NCBI GenBank assembly: GCA_903851305.1
Contig: CAINNX010000079.1
Coordinates: 1-64,000, forward strand
DNA from: an uncultured Hyphomicrobiales bacterium
GTDB taxonomy: Bacteria > Pseudomonadota > Alphaproteobacteria > Rhizobiales > Beijerinckiaceae
Reading direction: 5' to 3'
Length of the DNA: 64,000 nucleotides
The notes under the pieces are model-generated. The model saw nothing but the letters and a program-made list of their open reading frames with translations, was not told the DNA's origin and did not search any database. Shown here one piece after another: positions 32,630 through 43,418 of this stretch (its first letter is position 1; the number at the start of each line of letters is the position of its first letter). The position numbers were made by a program, and so were the translations under genes.

Positions 32630-32947
32630 ATGTTTTCAGGCGCTTTAGAGAAAGCCTGTTTCGGCCCATCAGAGATTGAAGCCATGCGGCGCGCGCTTGT
32701 GCTCGCTGAAAATGCGATCCGCTCTGAAAATCATGGAACAGCCAAGCTGTCCCAGCGCCGCGAGCTCGTCGCGCGTATGATTGTGCAGCTCGCCGCCCGC
32801 GGACAACTCGACCCCGTGGTGCTGTGTGCGCTGGCGGTGAAGGCGCGCCGGCAGGCCAATGCAGCAACATTCCGCCCCTATGATCGTCGTCAGCAGGCGA
32901 GCCGCCCACATGAACGGCGCGTTCTGGCGTCCCGTAAGTTCGCGTGA
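32630..32947 (+). CDS. Hypothetical protein
   Basis: 105-aa ORF MFSGALEKACFGPSEIEAMRRALVLAENAIRSENHGTAKLSQRRELVARMIVQLAARGQLDPVVLCALAVKARRQ with GGAGGG upstream of the ATG; no recognised family. Confidence 0.5.
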   Translation: MFSGALEKACFGPSEIEAMRRALVLAENAIRSENHGTAKLSQRRELVARMIVQLAARGQLDPVVLCALAVKARRQANAATFRPYDRRQQASRPHERRVLASRKFA

Positions 32948-33198
32948 AGCCGCTATGCGTCGTCCACGCGCTCTCTTGTCGAATGAAGAACTGGCTGCGT
33001 TGATCGCCTCCAGTGCGCAAGTAACAACATTAGCAAAGACCGGCTTGCGCTCCATCGCAGCGCGGCTTCTGAAGCGCCTAGCAGATCGCATCGGCGGACA
33101 GAAAATGCCCTAAGGTAAGGCTAGAAACTACCGAACCTGTTGAAAGACTTGCGCTCTTCATAGAAGTCAAACGTCCTTCCGGATAGTTTCCGAAGGAC

Positions 33199-34107
33199 AT
33201 GAGCGCCTCGCAAAATTCCTCCGTGCCTGATCTTGCCGCAATGGCTGCCTTGCTTGACGCAAGCGGGGATTATCGTGTGTTGCGGCGTCTGCAGCCTGTG
33301 CGCCACTATGAAACAGACGACGGAACGCCGCTGAAAAGGGCTGTTTTTCTGGATGTTGAGACAACCGGATTGGACGCCAGCCGACATGAAATCATCGAAC
33401 TGGCCATGGTGCCTTTCACCTATTCGCAGGATGGTCGCATCTTCACAGTCGGCGAGCCTTTTCACTCATTGCGGGAACCTTCGCATCCGATTCCGCCTGA
33501 AATTACAGCCATCACTGGCATTGATGACGCGATGGTTGCCGGCACAAGCATTGATGAGGCGGCGGTCAGCGCCTTTATCGCGGATGCCGATCTGATCGTC
33601 GCGCATAATGCGGGCTTTGATCGCCGCTTCATGGAGCTGTTTTGCGCCGAGTTCATCCATAAGCCATGGGCTTGCTCCATGTTGCAGGTGAATTGGCAGG
33701 CTGAGGGCTTTGAAACACTCAAGCTCACCTGGCTCGCAGCCACCGCTGGTTTTTTCTACGAGAAACATCGCGCAGTGCATGATTGCCTTGCCGCCATCGA
33801 GCTTCTGGCCCGCACACTGCCCAAAAGCGGCCAACGCGCCATGGGACAATTGCTCGAACACGCCCGTGCACCAAGCTGGCGCATCTGGGCCTCGAATGCG
33901 CCGTTTGAAATGAAAGATGCCCTCAAGGCACGCGGCTATCGCTGGAATGCGGATGGCGTTGGTGCGATGCGCGCCTGGACCCGGGATGTGCCCGACGCCG
34001 CCAAGGATGATGAGCTGCAGTTTCTGCAAGCCGAAATCTACGGTCGGGAGACCGCCATTAATTGCAAAAAGGTCGACGCTTTTGATCGATTTTCTAGCCG
34101 CGTCTAA
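33199..34107 (+). CDS. 3'-5' exonuclease, DnaQ-like DEDD family
   Basis: FLDVETTGLDASRHEIIELAMVPF...PEITAITGIDDAMV...LIVAHNAGFDRRFMELF...HRAVHDCLAAIELLA. Confidence 0.9.
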   Translation: MSASQNSSVPDLAAMAALLDASGDYRVLRRLQPVRHYETDDGTPLKRAVFLDVETTGLDASRHEIIELAMVPFTYSQDGRIFTVGEPFHSLREPSHPIPPEITAITGIDDAMVAGTSIDEAAVSAFIADADLIVAHNAGFDRRFMELFCAEFIHKPWACSMLQVNWQAEGFETLKLTWLAATAGFFYEKHRAVHDCLAAIELLARTLPKSGQRAMGQLLEHARAPSWRIWASNAPFEMKDALKARGYRWNADGVGAMRAWTRDVPDAAKDDELQFLQAEIYGRETAINCKKVDAFDRFSSRV

Positions 34108-34201
34108 GGACGGATTTGCCTCAAAGCCCTGATTGTGGAAAAGGAACGGCCGGACAAGCCGGAAGCGTCGGCCACTAAGTCTTGAGGGCGTGAGAACATC
34201 A

Positions 34202-34567
34202 ATGCGTATGGTCTTGAGATCGAAGATCCACAATGCCACGGTCACCGAGGCCAATCTGGCCTATATTGGCTCGATCACCATTGATGCCGATCTCATCACA
34301 CGTGTGGGCCTGTGGCCCGGCGAGCGCGTGCTGGTTGTCTCCAACACATCAGGCGCCCGGCTTGAGACCTATGTGATCAAGGGCGAAGCTGGCTCAGGCC
34401 AGATCTGCATGAATGGCGCAGCTGCTCATCTGATCAAAGAGGGAGAAGAGATCATCATTATGGGGTTTGAATTGGCCGACAAGCCGATCACGCCGCAGGT
34501 GATCCTCGTCGACAAAAAGAATAGATTTCTGGCTGACCTAACGGAAAAGCCCGGCACAACGGTTTGA
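34202..34567 (+). CDS. panD: Aspartate 1-decarboxylase
   Basis: MRMVLRSKIHNATVTEANLAYIGSITIDADLI, including the Gly-Ser autocleavage site (YIGSIT); GAAAHLIKEGEEIIIMGFEL. Confidence 0.95.
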   Translation: MRMVLRSKIHNATVTEANLAYIGSITIDADLITRVGLWPGERVLVVSNTSGARLETYVIKGEAGSGQICMNGAAAHLIKEGEEIIIMGFELADKPITPQVILVDKKNRFLADLTEKPGTTV

Positions 34568-34587
34568 TTTTTTCATTTGAAAAAGCT

Positions 34588-34663
<76 letters not shown>

Positions 34664-34784
34664 AAGCTGGCGCGTATGTAGCGAGCGCCCTACTCGATGT
34701 CAACGCAACGAGACCCTGTGCCGTCCGGCTTGCTCGCGCGGCCTCTGACAGCTAAAGGAAAAGAACGTTTTTGGGAGCTGCCCG

Positions 34785-35072
34785 ATGGATGGCCTGCTGC
34801 GCTTTATTTACATGGTGTTGGATTTTTATATTTGGCTGCTGATCGCCACGGCAGTCATGTCATGGCTGTTGGCCTTTGATGTCGTCAATATCCGCAATCG
34901 GGCCATCAGAGCGATCTGGGATTCGTTAATGGCTCTGACAGAGCCGGTGCTGATGCCCATTCGCCAGCGTCTTCCACGAACAGGCGGATTGGATCTGGCG
35001 CCCATCGTCGTGATCTTTGGGATCTATTTTATCCAGATGGTGATCCTGCCAGCACTCGCACGCGCGTTCTAA
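34785..35072 (+). CDS. YggT family membrane protein
   Basis: 95 aa, hydrophobic; RFIYMVLDFYIWLLIATAVMSWLLAFDVVN...LTEPVLMPIRQRLPRTGGLDLAPIVVI. Confidence 0.88.
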   Translation: MDGLLRFIYMVLDFYIWLLIATAVMSWLLAFDVVNIRNRAIRAIWDSLMALTEPVLMPIRQRLPRTGGLDLAPIVVIFGIYFIQMVILPALARAF

Positions 35073-35389
35073 TGCTTCCCTGGACTGTGCGCCCGGAGGG
35101 CCTCGTCATCGAGGTCCGGCTGACACCGCGCGCAGCCATGGACCGCATTGACGGCATCGAGATGCTCTCCGATGGCCGTCCGGTTCTGAAAGCTCGGGTG
35201 CGCGCAGTGCCTGAGAAGGGTCTCGCCAATGAGGCCATCCTGAAACTGCTGGCCAAGAAACTGGATCTCCCCACCTCACGCGCCCAATTGCTCGCTGGTG
35301 AGACTGCGCGGCGCAAATCCGTCCTGCTAGAGGGCGATGGAGCGATGCTGGCTGCACACCTTGCCGATCTGCTTGCTGCGAAGGACTAG
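35072..35389 (+). CDS. DUF167 (YggU) domain-containing protein
   Basis: VRLTPRAAMDRIDG...LKARVRAVPEKGLANEAILKLLAKKLDLPTSRAQLLAGETARRKSVLLEG; TAATG overlap with yggT. Confidence 0.9.
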   Translation: MLPWTVRPEGLVIEVRLTPRAAMDRIDGIEMLSDGRPVLKARVRAVPEKGLANEAILKLLAKKLDLPTSRAQLLAGETARRKSVLLEGDGAMLAAHLADLLAAKD

Positions 35390-35451
35390 GGTGCGCTGCA
35401 TCATCATTTCGCATTAGCATGTCGCCGGACACACAGCCGGAGAGCGGATTC

Positions 35452-36507
35452 ATGGCCAGCCCGAAAACCAATGAGGGACATTATTTCGAGGATTTCCGGC
35501 TCGGCCAGAATATGCGTCATGCTACGCCACGCACCCTCACCACCGGCGATGTTGCGCTTTATACCGCGCTGACGGGCTCGCGATTCGCTTTGCAATCATC
35601 TGACGCTTTCGCGCGCGACATTGGTTATCCAAAAAGTCCGATTGATGATGTACTGACCTTCCACATGGTCTTTGGCAAAACCGTCCCCGATGTCTCGCTC
35701 AATGCGATTGCTAATCTGGGCTATGCAGATTGTCGATTTCTGGCGCCCGTTTTCCCTGGCGATACAGTTTCATCTTCATCTGAAGTGATCGGGCTTAAGG
35801 AAAATTCCAACAAGCAAACGGGCGTTGTCTATGTGCGCTCAAAAGGCGTGAACCAACATGGCACGATTGTGCTTGATTATGTGCGCTGGGTCATGGTGCG
35901 AAAACGCGATGTGAATGCACCTGTGCAACAAGAGAGCGTGCCTGATCTGCCCAAAGCAATCACGCCTGCGCAGATCGGCGCAGCTTGCCCGCCCATCGCG
36001 CGCGATCAATTCGATTTTGAATTGTCAGGCGCACCCCATCGCTTTTCCGATTATGAAAAGGGTGAGCGTATTGATCATGTCGATGGCGTGACGGTGGAAG
36101 AAGCCGAGCATATGGCGGCGACACGTCTCTACCAGAACACAGCGAAAGTGCATTTCAACCAGTTCAGCGAAGGACAGGGCCGCTTTGGCCGACGTCTGAT
36201 CTATGGCGGCCATGTGATTTCACTGGCGCGCGCGCTGAGTTTCAATGGGCTCGGCAATGCGTTTCATATTGCGGCGATCAATGCAGGTCGCCATGTCGCG
36301 CCTTTGTTTGCGGGACTGACTGTCTTCGCCTGGAGCGAAATTCTCGACACGGCTGCATTGCCCGGACGCGATGATGTCGGTGCTTTGCGCATCCGCACCA
36401 TCGCCACAAAAGACAAGCCCTGCGCGGATTTCCCGTTCAAGGATGGCGATGGGTATGAACCGTCAGTCATTCTTGATCTGGATTACTGGGCGCTGATCCC
36501 GCGCTGA
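35452..36507 (+). CDS. MaoC family dehydratase, candidate mesaconyl-CoA hydratase
   Basis: Double hot-dog length (about 351 aa), GHYFEDFRLGQNMRHATPRTLTTGDVALYTALTGSRF...GYADCRFLAPVFPGDTVSSSSEVIGLKENSNKQTGVVYVRSKGVNQ. Confidence 0.8.
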   Translation: MASPKTNEGHYFEDFRLGQNMRHATPRTLTTGDVALYTALTGSRFALQSSDAFARDIGYPKSPIDDVLTFHMVFGKTVPDVSLNAIANLGYADCRFLAPVFPGDTVSSSSEVIGLKENSNKQTGVVYVRSKGVNQHGTIVLDYVRWVMVRKRDVNAPVQQESVPDLPKAITPAQIGAACPPIARDQFDFELSGAPHRFSDYEKGERIDHVDGVTVEEAEHMAATRLYQNTAKVHFNQFSEGQGRFGRRLIYGGHVISLARALSFNGLGNAFHIAAINAGRHVAPLFAGLTVFAWSEILDTAALPGRDDVGALRIRTIATKDKPCADFPFKDGDGYEPSVILDLDYWALIPR

Positions 36508-36511
36508 GAAG

Positions 36512-37447
36512 TCACTGCGGGGCGCGCTTCAACAGGAATTCCCACATCAAGCGCGCGCCATCTAGATCATTGTTCTGCGCGCCGACTGGCATGCCGCGAG
36601 ATGTTGTCAGGCGACGACCTGGTATCGTATGGCCCCCGCCTTCAACTTTCACCATTTCAATAGGAGCCTTGCATCCAAGTCCATGCTGGATGACAACGCG
36701 CGAACCATCATCGCGGTCACGATCAAGGACTTTTTCATCGCGTTGGCCATTGCATTGCGCAGCTTTTGCAAAGACAGCAAATGTCGCCTCAGCCGAGAGA
36801 ACTTCGCGTGGTCCCTCCGGCATGTGAGCGATGCCGCCATTAAAAGGCACCATGGGATCGGCCGTGCCATTCATCAGCATGAAGGCAATCGGTTGTGCGG
36901 GGTTACAGCTCGCAGCCCATTCAACAGGCATATTCGCGACAAAAGCACCTGCAGCTGAAAAGAGATCGCTTTGCTCGCAGGCGATTTTCATGGCGAGCAT
37001 GCCACCACCCGATACACCTGCCACATAAATGCGGCGATGACTGGCAATGCCCTGTTCGATCAAGCGCGTGGCGAGGGCGCGCAAAAAGGCCGCATCATCT
37101 GGTGGCGGTTCGCCGGGATTGGAGCGGCCCCAATAGCCATCGACCGCATCAGGATACACAGCGGTTGCGCCAATCTTGCGGGCGATCATATCAACACCCA
37201 AGCTGCGGCGGGCGCGCAGTCCAGCACCGCTGCCACCAGCCCCGCCATGCAGAACAATGATCACTGGACGACGACGCTTTTTCAGCCGTTCGAATTCCAC
37301 CAGGGTCGCCGTACGCTTCACGCCGTCGATGGTCAATGTCACGCGCCCATAGGCGGCCTCCACAGGTCGCGGCGCACCAACAAGGCCAAAGGCCAGAGTG
37401 GCGCAGAAAGCGAACAGAACGGCGAAACGAGGAGAATAAGCAAACAT
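36512..37447 (-). CDS. Secreted alpha/beta-hydrolase, PHB depolymerase/feruloyl esterase-like (LpqC type)
   Basis: Signal peptide MFAYSPRFAVLFAFCATLAFGLVGAPRPVEA; RPVIIVLHGGAGGSG; GVSGGGMLAMKIACE; NGTADPMVPF; GGGHTIPG. Confidence 0.82.
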   Translation of the reverse strand: MFAYSPRFAVLFAFCATLAFGLVGAPRPVEAAYGRVTLTIDGVKRTATLVEFERLKKRRRPVIIVLHGGAGGSGAGLRARRSLGVDMIARKIGATAVYPDAVDGYWGRSNPGEPPPDDAAFLRALATRLIEQGIASHRRIYVAGVSGGGMLAMKIACEQSDLFSAAGAFVANMPVEWAASCNPAQPIAFMLMNGTADPMVPFNGGIAHMPEGPREVLSAEATFAVFAKAAQCNGQRDEKVLDRDRDDGSRVVIQHGLGCKAPIEMVKVEGGGHTIPGRRLTTSRGMPVGAQNNDLDGARLMWEFLLKRAPQ

Positions 37448-37556
37448 GGGGCGATCTTGCAGGAAGTGGGTCAATCCCGCAAGGCTTACAGCATGCAGGC
37501 TTTGACCTCGAGGGCTCAGACACGGCAAAATGAACAGCAGAAAACGGGAGAAGGTC

Positions 37557-38447
37557 ATGCAGGGCGCAACAGCAAAGGCAAAGGTCTGGCTCGATATGGA
37601 TCAAGCCGCGCTCGATGCGGCTTATGATCAAGCTGTCTACGCACCCAACCAAAAGGCAGTTCATGACCGGCGCATGCTGATGTCGTCCATTGCCCTGCAG
37701 CGGCTGGGCGGGCCGCAGATCATTTCCTACGGCTCAGGGGCCAATCACACATTCGATCTCTATCACGCCAAGGGTGAGAACCAGCCGCTTGTCATTTATG
37801 TCCATGGCGGTGCTTGGAAGAATGGGCGCGCGCGCGATTTCGCCGTGCTGGCCGAAACCTTCGTGCACGCTGGTGCCCATGTTGCCATTCTCGATTTCGA
37901 TCTCGTGCAAGATTGCAATGGCGATCTGCGCCCGATGGTCGAGCAAGTGCGGCGTGCGACTGCCAAGATCTGTGCTGAAGCCAAAACATTCGGCGCTGAT
38001 CCGGCGCGCATACATATTGTGGGACATTCCTCAGGCGCACATATGGGGGGCTGTATTCTCACCACCGACTGGGTGAAAGACTTCGGCCTATCGCAACATA
38101 TTTTGCGCGGCGGTGTTCTCTTATCAGGCATGTATGAGCTGGAGCCGGTGCGCCGCTCCAAGCGCTCCGAATATGTCGCCTTCACCGAGGACACAGTCGA
38201 GCGACTGTCTGCGATTCGTCACATCGACAGACTCGCCTGCCCTTTGATTCTGGCCTTTGGCACCCTGGAAACGCCCGAATTCCAAAGACAAACGCGCGAG
38301 TTTCATGCCGCCGTCAAAGCAGCCGGCAAGCCAGCCGAGCTTTACATCGGCACGGGCTATAATCATTTCGAGATTTTGGAAACGCTCGCCAATCCATACG
38401 GATTGCTGGGCCATCCGGCGCTCAGGCAGATGGGATTGGCGAGCTAA
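37557..38447 (+). CDS. Alpha/beta hydrolase (carboxylesterase/kynurenine formamidase-like)
   Basis: LVIYVHGGAWKNGRARDFAVLAETFVHAGAHVAILDFDL...IHIVGHSSGAHMGG. Confidence 0.85.
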   Translation: MQGATAKAKVWLDMDQAALDAAYDQAVYAPNQKAVHDRRMLMSSIALQRLGGPQIISYGSGANHTFDLYHAKGENQPLVIYVHGGAWKNGRARDFAVLAETFVHAGAHVAILDFDLVQDCNGDLRPMVEQVRRATAKICAEAKTFGADPARIHIVGHSSGAHMGGCILTTDWVKDFGLSQHILRGGVLLSGMYELEPVRRSKRSEYVAFTEDTVERLSAIRHIDRLACPLILAFGTLETPEFQRQTREFHAAVKAAGKPAELYIGTGYNHFEILETLANPYGLLGHPALRQMGLAS

Positions 38448-38453
38448 TAGGCG

Positions 38454-38783
38454 TCAGACCTTGGGCGTGATGCCGTTGTCGGCGAAATGGGACGCCAATT
38501 CGCCAGCCTGGAACATTTCGCGCACGATGTCGCAACCGCCGACGAATTCGCCCTTCACATAGAGCTGCGGGATTGTCGGCCAGTTGGCGAAATCCTTGAT
38601 GCCCTGACGAATGCCTTCGTCTTCGAGAACGTTGATGCCTTTGTAGGGCACGCCGAGATGGTCGAGAATCTGCACGACCTGACCGGAGAAACCGCACATC
38701 GGAAAATCGGGCGTGCCCTTCATGAACAGCACCACATCATTACCTGTGACTTCCTTTTTGATCTGCTCCTGCACATCGGTCAT
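38454..38783 (-). CDS. grxD: Grx4 family monothiol glutaredoxin
   Basis: [70 protein letters not shown]. Confidence 0.96.
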   Translation of the reverse strand: MTDVQEQIKKEVTGNDVVLFMKGTPDFPMCGFSGQVVQILDHLGVPYKGINVLEDEGIRQGIKDFANWPTIPQLYVKGEFVGGCDIVREMFQAGELASHFADNGITPKV

Positions 38784-38865
38784 GGTTTTGCATCCTTTGA
38801 TGGGGCGGAGGTCAAGGTTCCGCCGGTAACGCCAATATAATGAGCTCGCGGGACGCGCGCCAGTG

Positions 38866-39099
38866 TCAGGCAGGCGAAGATGTGGTCAGCGCGAGAGCGT
38901 GGAGCTCGCCGCCCATCCGGCCTTTCAGAGCTGCATAAACCATCTGATGCTGCTGGACACGTGTCTTGCCCTTGAAGGCAGAGGACACGACGGTTGCGGC
39001 ATAATGATCACCATCGCCCGCCAGATCCGTAATCTGTACAGTCGCGTCAGGGAAAGCCTCTTTGATGAGGGTTTCGATGTCTTTTGCCTGCATCGCCAT
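38866..39099 (-). CDS. BolA/IbaG family iron-sulfur protein
   Basis: [64 protein letters not shown], adjacent to grxD. Confidence 0.94.
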   Translation of the reverse strand: MAMQAKDIETLIKEAFPDATVQITDLAGDGDHYAATVVSSAFKGKTRVQQHQMVYAALKGRMGGELHALALTTSSPA

Positions 39100-39111
39100 T
39101 TTTAAAAATCC

Positions 39112-41316
39112 TTATGCCTGTCCAGCCATATAGGCCGGCAGCCAACCTTCATGTGCCGAATTCAACGTGGCAATGGCCACAGGCATTTCACCCGGCAGTT
39201 CAAGCGTTTCGTCGCCCGTTGTGCCGATGATGGCCGCCGGCACGCCCTTGGCCTTGGCGTCAGCCAGAATCTTGGAGGCTTCATCCGCGCCAGCACTCAG
39301 CAAATAGCGCGCCTGATCTTCGCCAAACAAAATCGCATGCGGCTGTGCGCCCAGATCACAGGTGATCTTCGCACCGATCTTGCCAGCCATAGCCATTTCA
39401 GCAACAGCAACAGCCAGACCACCGTCCGAGAGATCATGCACGGAATCAACACGGCGTGCTGTGATCAAAGCGCGCACGAAATCGCCATTGCGGCGCTCTG
39501 CGACGAGATCAACCGGCGGCGGCGCGCCTTCTTCACGCCCACACACATCGCGCAGATAAACGGATTGTCCGAGCCAGCCCTTTGTCTCACCAATCAGGAT
39601 GATCTGCTGTCCGGCTTTCTTGAAGGCAACAGACGCAGACTGCGTGACATCGGCAATTACACCCACGCCACCGATAGAGGGTGTGGGCAGAATGCCGCGT
39701 CCCTGTGTTTCATTATAGAGCGACACATTGCCTGACACGATCGGGAAATCGAGTGCCCGCGCGGCGTCACCAATGCCTTCCAAGCAACCAACCAGCTGGC
39801 CCATATATTCGGGCTTTTCGGGATTGCCGAAATTGAGATTGTCGGTGAGAGCGAGCGGCAAGGCGCCCGTCGCCGTCAGATTGCGCCAAGCTTCGGCGAC
39901 AGCCTGCTTGCCGCCTTCCACAGGATCAGCTTCGCAATAGCGCTGCGACACATCTGTCGTCATGGCAAGGCCCTTGGGGCCATCGCCAATGCGCACAACG
40001 CCAGCATCGCCCCCTGGCTGCTGCACGCTATTGCCAAGAATGAGATGATCATATTGCTCCCAGACCCAACGCTTTGAGCAGAGGTCTGGTGTGCCGATAA
40101 GATGCACGAGCGCATCTGCATTGGATTTCGGCGGCTTCACAGAAGCGCCTTCAATCATGGGCTTTTTGGGAGTCGGCACCCAAGGGCGGTCATAGAGCGG
40201 CGCTTCATCGCCCAGTTCCATGATCGGCAGATCAGCTTCGATCTTGCCCTTGTGCTTGATGACGAAACGCTTGGTGTCGGTCGTCTTGCCGATGACGGCA
40301 AAGTCGAGACCCCATTTGACGAAAATCGCTTCGGCTTCTTTTTCTTTGCTCGGATCGAGAACCATGAGCATGCGCTCCTGGCTTTCCGACAGCATCATTT
40401 CATAAGCGCTCATGCCCTCTTCGCGGCACGGCACATGATCAAGATCAAGCTCAATGCCGAGACCACCTTTGGCGCCCATTTCAACGGCGGAAGAGGTGAG
40501 GCCAGCCGCACCCATATCCTGAATGGCAATCACGCAACCCTTGGCCATGATCTCAAGGCAAGCTTCGAGCAACAGCTTTTCGGAGAAGGGATCGCCAACT
40601 TGTACCGTCGGACGCTTTTCTTCGGCATCGGCTTCGAAGGACGCTGACGCCATAGTCGCGCCATGAATACCATCGCGGCCTGTCTTGGAACCCAGATAAA
40701 CAATCGGGCGACCGATACCGGTAGCTTTGGCGTAAAAAATCTCATCCGTCTTGGCGAGACCAACGGCCATCGCGTTGACGAGGATGTTGCCATCATAGCG
40801 CGTGTGGAAATTTACCGAGCCGCCAACAGTCGGCACGCCGAAAGAATTACCATAGCCACCAATGCCCGCCACGACGCCTGACACAAGATGACGTGTCTTG
40901 GGATGATCGGGCGAACCAAAGCGCAGAAGATTAAGGCAAGCGATCGGACGCGCGCCCATGGTGAAGACGTCGCGCAAAATGCCGCCGACACCTGTAGCTG
41001 CACCCTGATAAGGCTCGATAAACGACGGGTGGTTGTGGCTTTCCATTTTGAAGACGCAAGCCTGACCATCACCAATATCGATGACGCCGGCATTTTCGCC
41101 CGGACCCTGAATAACCCAAGGGGCCTTGGTCGGCAGCTTGCGCAAATGCAGGCGCGAGGATTTGTAGGAACAATGCTCGTTCCACATGGCTGAGAAAATG
41201 CCCAGCTCCGTGATCGAAGGCGCGCGGCCGATCAGCTTGAGGATGCGCTCATATTCGTCCGGCTTCAGGCCATGTTCGGCGACAAGCTGGGGCGTGATTT
41301 CAATCGACTGGCTCAA
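39112..41316 (-). CDS. purL: Phosphoribosylformylglycinamidine synthase subunit PurL
   Basis: 734 aa; [62 protein letters not shown]. Confidence 0.98.
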   Translation of the reverse strand: MSQSIEITPQLVAEHGLKPDEYERILKLIGRAPSITELGIFSAMWNEHCSYKSSRLHLRKLPTKAPWVIQGPGENAGVIDIGDGQACVFKMESHNHPSFIEPYQGAATGVGGILRDVFTMGARPIACLNLLRFGSPDHPKTRHLVSGVVAGIGGYGNSFGVPTVGGSVNFHTRYDGNILVNAMAVGLAKTDEIFYAKATGIGRPIVYLGSKTGRDGIHGATMASASFEADAEEKRPTVQVGDPFSEKLLLEACLEIMAKGCVIAIQDMGAAGLTSSAVEMGAKGGLGIELDLDHVPCREEGMSAYEMMLSESQERMLMVLDPSKEKEAEAIFVKWGLDFAVIGKTTDTKRFVIKHKGKIEADLPIMELGDEAPLYDRPWVPTPKKPMIEGASVKPPKSNADALVHLIGTPDLCSKRWVWEQYDHLILGNSVQQPGGDAGVVRIGDGPKGLAMTTDVSQRYCEADPVEGGKQAVAEAWRNLTATGALPLALTDNLNFGNPEKPEYMGQLVGCLEGIGDAARALDFPIVSGNVSLYNETQGRGILPTPSIGGVGVIADVTQSASVAFKKAGQQIILIGETKGWLGQSVYLRDVCGREEGAPPPVDLVAERRNGDFVRALITARRVDSVHDLSDGGLAVAVAEMAMAGKIGAKITCDLGAQPHAILFGEDQARYLLSAGADEASKILADAKAKGVPAAIIGTTGDETLELPGEMPVAIATLNSAHEGWLPAYMAGQA

Positions 41317-41374
41317 GTGATGGCCCTCTGGCAGCAGGCCTCATCGGGCCCGGGGAGCTATGTTTGGCGCCTGT

Positions 41375-42061
41375 TCAGGCTGCAACGAGACTTTTGAAAA
41401 GACCCGCGCCATCGATGCCGCCAACCAGCGGATCAATGAGATTTTCAGGATGCGGCATCATGCCAAGCACATTGCGCTTGTCGGAATAAATGCCGGCAAT
41501 GTCATTGGTCGAACCATTCGGATTGGCAAAACCGCCGACCACACCCTGCGCATCGCAATAGCGAAACGCCACGCGACCATCACCCTCGAGACGTTTGATG
41601 GTTTCTTCATCTGCCTCGTAATTGCCTTCGCCATGGGCGATGGCCACTTTGATGATCTGGTTTTTGCTGTAGGCGCGGGTGAACACCGTATCCGCACGCT
41701 CCACGCGCAAATGCTGCATCTTGCAGATGAAGCGCAGATCCTTGTTGCGCATCAAAACGCCGGGCAGCAATCCGCCTTCGCAGAGAATCTGGAAGCCGTT
41801 ACAAATACCAAGCACGAGACCACCGCGTGCGGCATGTGCACGAACAGCGTCCATGATCGCAGCACGGCCTGCAATGGCGCCGCAGCGCAGATAATCGCCA
41901 TAGCTGAAGCCGCCGGGCAGCAGCACAAGATCTGTGCCTGCAGGCAGCTCTGTCTCGGCATGCCAGACAATCTGGGGCTTTTTGCCCGTCGCCATTTCAA
42001 GCGCACGAACAGCATCGCCTTCGCGATTGGAACCTGGAAAAAGAACAACAACGGCTTTCAT
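41375..42061 (-). CDS. purQ: Phosphoribosylformylglycinamidine synthase subunit PurQ
   Basis: MKAVVVLFPGSNREGDAVRALE...LLPGGFSYGDYLRCGAIA...GICNGFQILCEGGLLPG; start at 42061. Confidence 0.97.
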   Translation of the reverse strand: MKAVVVLFPGSNREGDAVRALEMATGKKPQIVWHAETELPAGTDLVLLPGGFSYGDYLRCGAIAGRAAIMDAVRAHAARGGLVLGICNGFQILCEGGLLPGVLMRNKDLRFICKMQHLRVERADTVFTRAYSKNQIIKVAIAHGEGNYEADEETIKRLEGDGRVAFRYCDAQGVVGGFANPNGSTNDIAGIYSDKRNVLGMMPHPENLIDPLVGGIDGAGLFKSLVAA

Positions 42062-42077
42062 GCAACCAAGCCTTGGA

Positions 42078-42317
42078 TCAGACGATCTCGACGCGATAAT
42101 TTTCAACGACTGTATTGGCGAGCAGTTTCTCGCATGCAGCCTTCAGCAAGACTTCAGCCTGTGCGCGATCTTGCGTCGACAATTCAATGTCGAACACCTT
42201 GCCCTGGCGCACGCTATCAACGCCTGCGATGCCGAAAGATTTCAGCGCACCTTCAATGGCTTTGCCTTGCGGATCAAGAACGCCGGTCTTGAGTGTGACG
42301 GTGACGCGGGCCTTCAT
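42078..42317 (-). CDS. purS: Phosphoribosylformylglycinamidine synthase subunit PurS
   Basis: 79 aa MKARVTVTLKTGVLDPQGKAIEGALKSFGIAGVDSVRQGKVFDIEL. Confidence 0.96.
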   Translation of the reverse strand: MKARVTVTLKTGVLDPQGKAIEGALKSFGIAGVDSVRQGKVFDIELSTQDRAQAEVLLKAACEKLLANTVVENYRVEIV

Positions 42318-42392
42318 GCTTTTGCCTTCAGATCAGAAAGGATGAAACGAGGCGGGGGCCACAAAGCCCCCGATCCGGTTGTTTGCGCGTGT

Positions 42393-43157
42393 TTATTGCA
42401 CGAGCTTGGGGCCACCTGAACGTGGCGGCTCATTTTCCTGCATGATGCCAAGACGGCGCGCGACTTCGCTATAGGCTTCCACAAGACCACCCATATCGCG
42501 ACGGAACAGATCCTTGTCGAGCTTGTCGTTCGACTTGATGTCCCACAGACGGCACGAGTCAGGCGATATTTCATCGGCCACAACAATGCGCATCATTTCG
42601 CCTTCCCAGAGGCGACCACATTCCATCTTGAAATCAACAAGACGAATGCCGACACCCAAGAACAGGCCCGAGAGGAAATCATTGACGCGAATAGCAAGCG
42701 CCATGATGTCATCGATTTCCTGCGGGCTGGCCCAACCGAAAGCGGTGATATGTTCTTCCGACACCATCGGATCGTTGAGCGCATCATTCTTGTAATAGAA
42801 TTCGATGATCGAGCGCGGCAATTGCGTGCCTTCCTCGATCCCGAGACGCTGCGACAAGGAGCCGGCCGCAACATTGCGCACGACAACTTCAAGCGGCACG
42901 ATTTCGACTTCGCGAATGAGCTGCTCACGCATGTTCAAACGACGAATGAAATGCGTCGGCACGCCGATGTCATTGAGGTTCTGAAAGATGAACTCAGAGA
43001 TCCGGTTATTCAGGACGCCCTTGCCATCAATGACTTCATGCTTTTTGGCATTGAAGGCTGTGGCATCGTCCTTGAAATGCTGGATGAGCGTTCCAGGCTC
43101 AGGTCCTTCATAAAGGACCTTGGCCTTGCCTTCGTAAATGCGACGGCGGCGGTTCAT
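42393..43157 (-). CDS. purC: Phosphoribosylaminoimidazole-succinocarboxamide synthase
   Basis: [58 protein letters not shown]; start refined to 43157. Confidence 0.96.
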   Translation of the reverse strand: MNRRRRIYEGKAKVLYEGPEPGTLIQHFKDDATAFNAKKHEVIDGKGVLNNRISEFIFQNLNDIGVPTHFIRRLNMREQLIREVEIVPLEVVVRNVAAGSLSQRLGIEEGTQLPRSIIEFYYKNDALNDPMVSEEHITAFGWASPQEIDDIMALAIRVNDFLSGLFLGVGIRLVDFKMECGRLWEGEMMRIVVADEISPDSCRLWDIKSNDKLDKDLFRRDMGGLVEAYSEVARRLGIMQENEPPRSGGPKLVQ

Positions 43158-43418
43158 GGGGATCAACCGTGGCTTGAGGAAATTCATTGCGGGCCAGAGC
43201 TTGTGATTCCAAATCCTGCCGCGACAGGGGGCAAACTATCCCCTTTGACTGGCAGGCACAATGCAAGGCCCCTGTTCAGCCCCCATTCACGATGACGCGG
43301 CTGTGAATAGCGCTGGTCACAGTGATGCCATGCCCTTGATATAGCTCATATGATTGGCCGCCCCGGGACTTTATATGTGACTTAGGCGGCTCTGGTGGCA
43401 GCTCGTCTGGAGGATGAA

